The notes below the pieces were generated by a model. The model was not told the origin of the DNA and did no database searches. It saw nothing but the letters and a program-made list of their open reading frames with translations. A program made the position numbers and the translations under genes. From Lytechinus variegatus (taxonomy: Eukaryota > Echinodermata > Echinoidea > Temnopleuroida > Toxopneustidae): DNA of 64,000 nucleotides. Location: positions 62,966,697-63,030,696 of the forward strand of contig NC_054741.1 in the NCBI RefSeq assembly GCF_018143015.1, written 5' to 3'. Positions 58,916-64,000 of the stretch are shown in pieces; the stretch's first letter is position 1; each line of letters opens with the position of its first letter.

Positions 58916-59629
58916 CCATGAATATGCACGGAGGCATATAATTCTGAAATAATTTGCCAAACCCTTTCTTCGAAAAGTATTTGCAGTGATTTTTGTTTGT
59001 TTTATGTTAACTCTCCCCCCTCACGGTTTCCTTATTGGTTGTGCAGTAAGAGCTCATCGACCACACGACACGCAGTCACAAGTCATACATGTATTTCTAT
59101 CATGTGCTGGTCTTTGTATTAATCATATTTTTTTTTTTATATTGTTCGGTTACATTTTAAAGAGACGTGATTTTGACCTGACAATTTTCGACAAGCAAAA
59201 AGAGCCATGGAGTTAAACGGACATAAAGATAGGGAGCGACACCGAGAATCTGTTTCCCGATCTTGGGCAACATACATATTCGCAGCCAGGTCAGGCCCTC
59301 ATTTGCCTTGACACCGAATATGATTGGCAGACGCTTTCTATAACGCAGGGAATCTTATGTCAAGAATCCTTCATAAACAAAACAACCTTTGTCGAAAATC
59401 GGTGAATCAAACCAGTAGTGTCGTCCTGGAGAGGGTTTCATGAAAGGACTTGTCAGACATTTTATCCGACAAGTACTGTTTTATCTGACAATTACTAAGG
59501 CGATGTGCGGACCTGGTCCACAAACTTTCGACAATGACCTCTAATCTGTCCGTTTGATTTGACGGGCATTTTCAATAGATTATAAACGTTGCAGAAAGCG
59601 TGTACGAAGTGGATGCTAAAGTACGCTAC

Positions 59630-59848
59630 TGCACTGTTCTGTGGTGTTAAAACTGACACCAATTGGTGTTAATAGAGGACCACACCCTGAGGTGTTACAG
59701 TAACACCCTAGAGGTTGAACATAAGACCAAAGAGTGTAAATGTAACAACCATAGGTGTAAAACTTACACCACCAATTTAACACCGGTGTAAAATAACTGA
59801 TGCGGTCCTCTATGTACACCGGTTAACACCACAGTTTTTGATGTGTGG
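59630..59848. mobile_element. MITE family 6, second copy
   Basis: GTGTTAAAACTGACACCAAT, TAGAGGACCACACCCTGAGG and CACCAATTTAACACCGG recur in the same order as at 36370-36610. The ends TGCACTGTTCTGTGG and CCACAGTTTTTGATGTG are weakly inverted. Confidence 0.85.
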
Positions 59849-60451
59849 CAAAGTATCAACACGGGGTAGAGCTTGGAATTAAATTAGTACGAAACCAATT
59901 AAGATAACATTTCGGAAGTCTGTGATAAGGATGTATTCAGTTGTATTATCACTTCCACTGAGGAAACGTTGTGTACTTGCACTGTCCATAAACATTCACA
60001 AACGGTGCTTATGCGAGATTGGGGAAACGTGCAAGGAAGTCTATACAATAAAACCGAAGGTAGAGGGGATGAAGAAAACTATTAATATTTGAAAATCATG
60101 TTAGGGAAGCTATATCAAATAAAAAAAACGGCAAAAGTGGGGCGATGAGTGCTGATACCCTGATCAGGTAAAACAATGAAGAAGATTTGTCACTCTTGTT
60201 CGCTCCAGCAAAAAAATGGATGGAACCTGATAGATGAAAACTATTTTCAAGTACATGGTATATCAATGATTGTCCGAATTTCTATTTCTAAGGAAAAGCG
60301 CAATACTTCTCTCAAAGACTGATAGATTGTCAAGTTACCTTCGTTGAAAATTCAGAGAGTCACCGGGGACATTGTCTGAATACTAATGACACGTACTTAT
60401 AGCCCATGATAATAGCCAAGGGAAGTTAAGTGAGTGAAGCTGTTGCTTATA

Positions 60452-60596
60452 ACTTGGTCAACATTTGATCTACGGCGGCCGTACGGCGAGTATTACTTTC
60501 GATTCAAACCACCTATCATTTAGTTGTACAAAAAAATGTTAAAATGGCTGTTTTCGACTCGCCGTACGGCCGCCGTAGAGCAAATGTGACCAAGGT
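60452..60596. mobile_element. 145-bp hairpin MITE with GC-rich stem
   Basis: ACTTGGTCAACATTTGATCT then ACGGCGGCCGTACGGCGAGT pairs with ACTCGCCGTACGGCCGCCGT and AGAGCAAATGTGACCAAGGT, a 40-bp stem with few mismatches around an AT-rich loop of about 65 bases. Confidence 0.85.
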
Positions 60597-60821
60597 ATTA
60601 GTTTTGGAAAATTTTGAATACTATATCAGACCTAATGTCGGATATATTTACTCTCTTTACAGTGTCGCAATGGTGTAGGTTTTGACTCGTGGGTAACAAG
60701 TATTGGAAAGATATAATAAGTTATAAACCTCAATAAGATTCACATAGTTCCTGAATTATCTGATAGTATTATCTGATAGTATATTCTCCTTGTAATGTAG
60801 TACAGATCTTTAAAGAGAGAA

Positions 60822-61728
60822 TATACAGTGTGTATTAAAACAGTTTACACTTTGAAAAAGCCCTAGAAATTAAAAAAATGTACAAGATGTGGGTAATTTT
60901 TTCCAATAAAAGTAAAAGGTTTGACAGGATGTTACACTTGAGTGAGCACCGTCCATTTTTGTAAAACTCGCAGAAATCTGTTTGCGTAGAAATGCTTGTT
61001 TTTGCCAAACCTTTGTCATACATTTCCCTTGCACTTTCAGTCAATATAAATAAAATGGATACATTCAAGCATTTTGTAACAATTTTGCCACCCAAATTGA
61101 AATTTCAACACTTAGTAAGCACAACCTTTACCCTTTTTGCGAGGACATAACTAAATCTGAATAAAGGTTTATATCAGACATCTCCAGCATTGTTTCACTA
61201 AGTTCTTATCATTTAAAGTGTGTTTACACTTCATTTTTTCCTTTAATACTTGTTTCTCCACAGTTTTTCCAAGCATGACAATGATTAACAAAATGAAAAT
61301 CAAGCCTAAGCAATTTCATGTAAATGACAGCTCAGTGTGAAGCAAATATCGTCGAGATGGCCTCGGTGTGTAGGGGAGTGGGGTGGGGCGCAATGCACTC
61401 TTCGAAATGTTTTGGGCAAGGAAGCAAATTAAAAAGGGTAAAAGATATCTTCAAATCAATTTTGTTAGCTAAATCCCACGTGTTCTTCAAGATTAAGGTC
61501 TACTTTTATTCGCATAACTATTTCAAAGTTCTGCGCAAATGATTTTTCACGAACTTTTCAAAAGTAAGTGGTGCTCACTCAAGCGGAAATATTTTTCGAC
61601 AGCTATATCGTCATATGCATAATTGGATCTGTACCAATGCTAAAATGTGGAAAAATCTTCAGGATATTACAAATATATAATTTTACAGGATTTTTTCTAA
61701 GTGTAAACTTTTTTTTATACGCACTGTA
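60822..61728. mobile_element. 0.9-kb element with TACAGTGYGTAT ends
   Basis: TATACAGTGTGTATTAAAAC plus AGTTTACACTTTGAAAAA at the left is inverted at the right as TTTTTTCTAAGTGTAAACTT and ATACGCACTGTA. Internal TTGAGTGAGCACC and GGTGCTCACTCAA are also inverted. TA borders and CAGTG ends suggest a mariner-type derivative. No transposase is present. Confidence 0.85.
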
Positions 61729-62125
61729 GGGTAAATGCATCAAAATATGGAACCATTTTTTTTAACGAATTCTACCGATATGATTATTGCTGTATATTTG
61801 AGTCCAAAACAGATACAGAAACCGAAATTCATATTTGGTAATTATCAGGAAGAGGCAGAACAATATCATTAATACAACTATCTTATTTAGTGAGCCCAAT
61901 CCTTTAGGGATTGATATAGACATTAAGGAAAATGTAAATTGTGATAATTTCTTTTAAAAATATACAGAACAAGGTTGAATATTGTATGATTGTATGACTC
62001 GGTTGATTTGTGTAATCTCATTAGTTATTCGTGTTTAATATATGATTAATTATTATTTTTTTAATCTCTTTATCAGAGGAACAGCATGCAGATTTCACTA
62101 TAGTATCAACTATGCGATATTAGTC

Positions 62126-62398
62126 TACACTGTTAAAAAAAAACCGTGATTTTACAGAAAAAAAGAAAAGATTTTGCAGAAAGCAATAACAGAATCATTC
62201 TGTAAATTAGAATAACAAGAATTTTTCTGCAATTTAACAGAACAGGTCTGTTCAAAAGGGAGAAAAGGGTGTTTTATTCAAGGAAATTTGTAAGATTCCA
62301 TACACCAAATACCAATTTATGTAAGATTACAGATGTTCTCGAGACTCATGCTGCAGGAACTTCTTTTATTTTAAGGATAATTTTTCTAACAGTGTATC
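62126..62398 (-). mobile_element. MITE family 7, copy 2 (opposite orientation)
   Basis: CTACACTGTTAAAAAAAAAC and TTTTTCTAACAGTGTAT are inverted ends. The body is the reverse complement of the copy at 54300-54580, for example GATTCCATACACCAAATACC and GCAGGAACTTCTTTTATTTT. Confidence 0.88.
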
Positions 62399-64000
62399 TT
62401 TTTAACAATCCAGTCGACTGACTAATGTTAAGAGCATACATGGAAAATTAACACATTTTTTTTCATAAGACGAAAATACATTAAGTTTATGTATGTTACC
62501 CGTGTGTCGTAAAACCTCCTTCAGATCCTCGGTCTCGTATAATCGCCGATTATACTCGTCATTCAACCAGATGAAGTAGGTTTTTTTCTCACAACTCGCC
62601 AATGTTCAAGTATCCAATCATAATCTTCGTAAAAGAGTTGAATTTTACTCTTCAATACCTTTTTCCTCTCACATGAGGGAAAGCGCAATCTTTATTACCG
62701 GTGAGACGAATTAATCTTACATGTAGTTCAGACATTGTGTTATCCTCTTCTCTGTGCATTTATAGGTCAGGTTATGATTCAGGCATGTTACAAAGATCTT
62801 GGTTATACAAACTAAACTTGATTGCTAGGCTATTTAATAAACGACTAAAGTCCACATTTTGTGCAAATTATCACGTAACACGACAAACATAAAGAACTGC
62901 TTGTGAGAGGGTGGATATAGGAATGTGGGGGAGGGGTGGTAGTGGGTATTTCTCTCGGAAGATCCCTAATCCCCCTGCACGCAAAGACACTAAACATGCT
63001 AAATATGTTTAGTTTTAGTGGATCATTGGCAGGGGCGGCGGAGCGAAGTAAGGGTACGGGAAAGGGTACCTATGAATGCAAAGGGGCTCTTGCTAACGGC
63101 ATCAAACGGGTCCTTCTTATGTATGAAAGGGGCACAGAACACGTTCGTGATGGGCACTTTTCTTAAGTAATTGGGGCACTGATTCGAAAAAGGGAACTTA
63201 AAAAAGGCAAGGGTGCACTTTCTTACACATAAGTCTGGTCCTTCTCAGGCAAAAAGGGGCACAGAACACGTTCGAGAGGGGCACTTTAGTTGCATAAAGA
63301 GGGCACTTTTCAGTGCTTCAAAAATTGTTGTGGGCACTGTACCCCCAGCCGGCTCCCTAAGATCGCCGCCTTTGATCATTGGATCTCGAAGACTGCGTCC
63401 TCATAATGATGTCTAAAAAGTCAAAACTAGAAAGGTGTATAAATACTGATGAAAAGTACCCACAATATCCATTTCCCAGTTCCAATGTTTGCTCTTTACT
63501 CTTCATTGCTTTGATAGACATGCAACAGTATACCACATTAAAACGCGGAATAGGGGGTGTTTTCCTCCTGGTTTTGGCGCGGAATGCGCAGCTAGACCGC
63601 GAATAGAGTGCAAAAACGCCTAAAATGAGAACAAATCCGAGAACAACATCCCCTTAATTACCTAAAACGTGAATGGGGTACGTAATTTGCTCATCTGGCA
63701 CATCTGCACAAAAAACCTGGACATCTCAGGGGACGTCTGCACAAAAATCAGCGTTTAGTGTATTCTAGTGGCCTGCTTTTCAATCCTGACCTCGTATATA
63801 GGTTACTTTTATCAGGAAAATTCTGGCAGATGCTGTCCATTCTTCAATGGCATTGACCTATCCGGAAAGGTTGTTGCCTGAACCTTGTAGCCCTGGCATG
63901 CCTGAAGGGGGGGGGGGGGTTCTGCCACTGAATATTTGACTGGACAGCATCAGCGAGAATCGTGGCCAAAAAAGACACCCTTAAAGCCCCTTTTACACCT

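Larger units (their letters stand above)
58069..64000. other. Upstream of the SLC43-like gene; repeats and no recognisable gene
   Basis: Holds the probable SLC43-like promoter next to 58068, a SINE (58735-58915) and MITEs at 59630-59848, 60452-60596, 60822-61728 and 62126-62398. From 62400 to 64000 I see only short frames. A GGGGCACAGAACACGTTCG motif occurs twice (63130 and 63255), and there are G-rich patches. No conserved exon was found. Confidence 0.6.

Overview
The window is animal nuclear DNA: AT-rich, with long GT-AG introns, few coding exons and a very dense load of short inverted-repeat transposons, SINEs, microsatellites and LTR elements. Gene structures, repeat style (mariner-type palindromes, tRNA-derived SINEs, a gypsy-type LTR element with a Leu-tRNA-like primer site) and divergence from vertebrate proteins suggest a marine invertebrate deuterostome, most likely an echinoderm such as a sea urchin. 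The species is inference; no species marker is present.

Layout. (1) 1-1.7 kb: the end of a gypsy-type LTR retrotransposon on the minus strand, running off the left edge. (2) 2.27-5.04 kb, plus strand: the last five coding exons of a synaptotagmin-type double C2 protein of the rabphilin/Doc2 group. (3) 5.0-12.8 kb: 3'UTR and intergenic DNA with MITEs. (4) 13.5-33.9 kb, minus strand: a complete 13-exon gene (555 codons) for FERRY3 (C12orf4), with introns full of MITEs, SINEs, a 32-bp tandem array and a nested transposon stack. (5) 39.0-40.4 kb, plus strand: an intronless class A GPCR of 467 residues. (6) 42.7-58.1 kb, minus strand: a 9-exon SLC43-family transporter (636 codons), closest to SLC43A3; one intron carries a complete LTR element (44.6-49.0 kb) with 174-bp identical LTRs and one long ORF that has a retropepsin-like domain but no reverse transcriptase. 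Other introns hold large (ATC)n and (TAC)n tracts and an 824-bp mariner-type palindrome. (7) 58.1-64.0 kb: no recognisable gene; a SINE, several MITEs and low-complexity DNA.

The host genes are unrelated to each other and do not form a pathway or operon: a C2-domain vesicle-trafficking protein, an early-endosome mRNA-transport subunit, an orphan receptor and a membrane transporter. The most unusual content is mobile: the LTR element with a degenerate-protease ORF, the three-layer transposon nest at 27.5-30.6 kb, and a tandem array that overlaps the FERRY3 stop codon. Exon boundaries were read by hand from splice consensus, frame continuity and remembered family alignments; no search was run.
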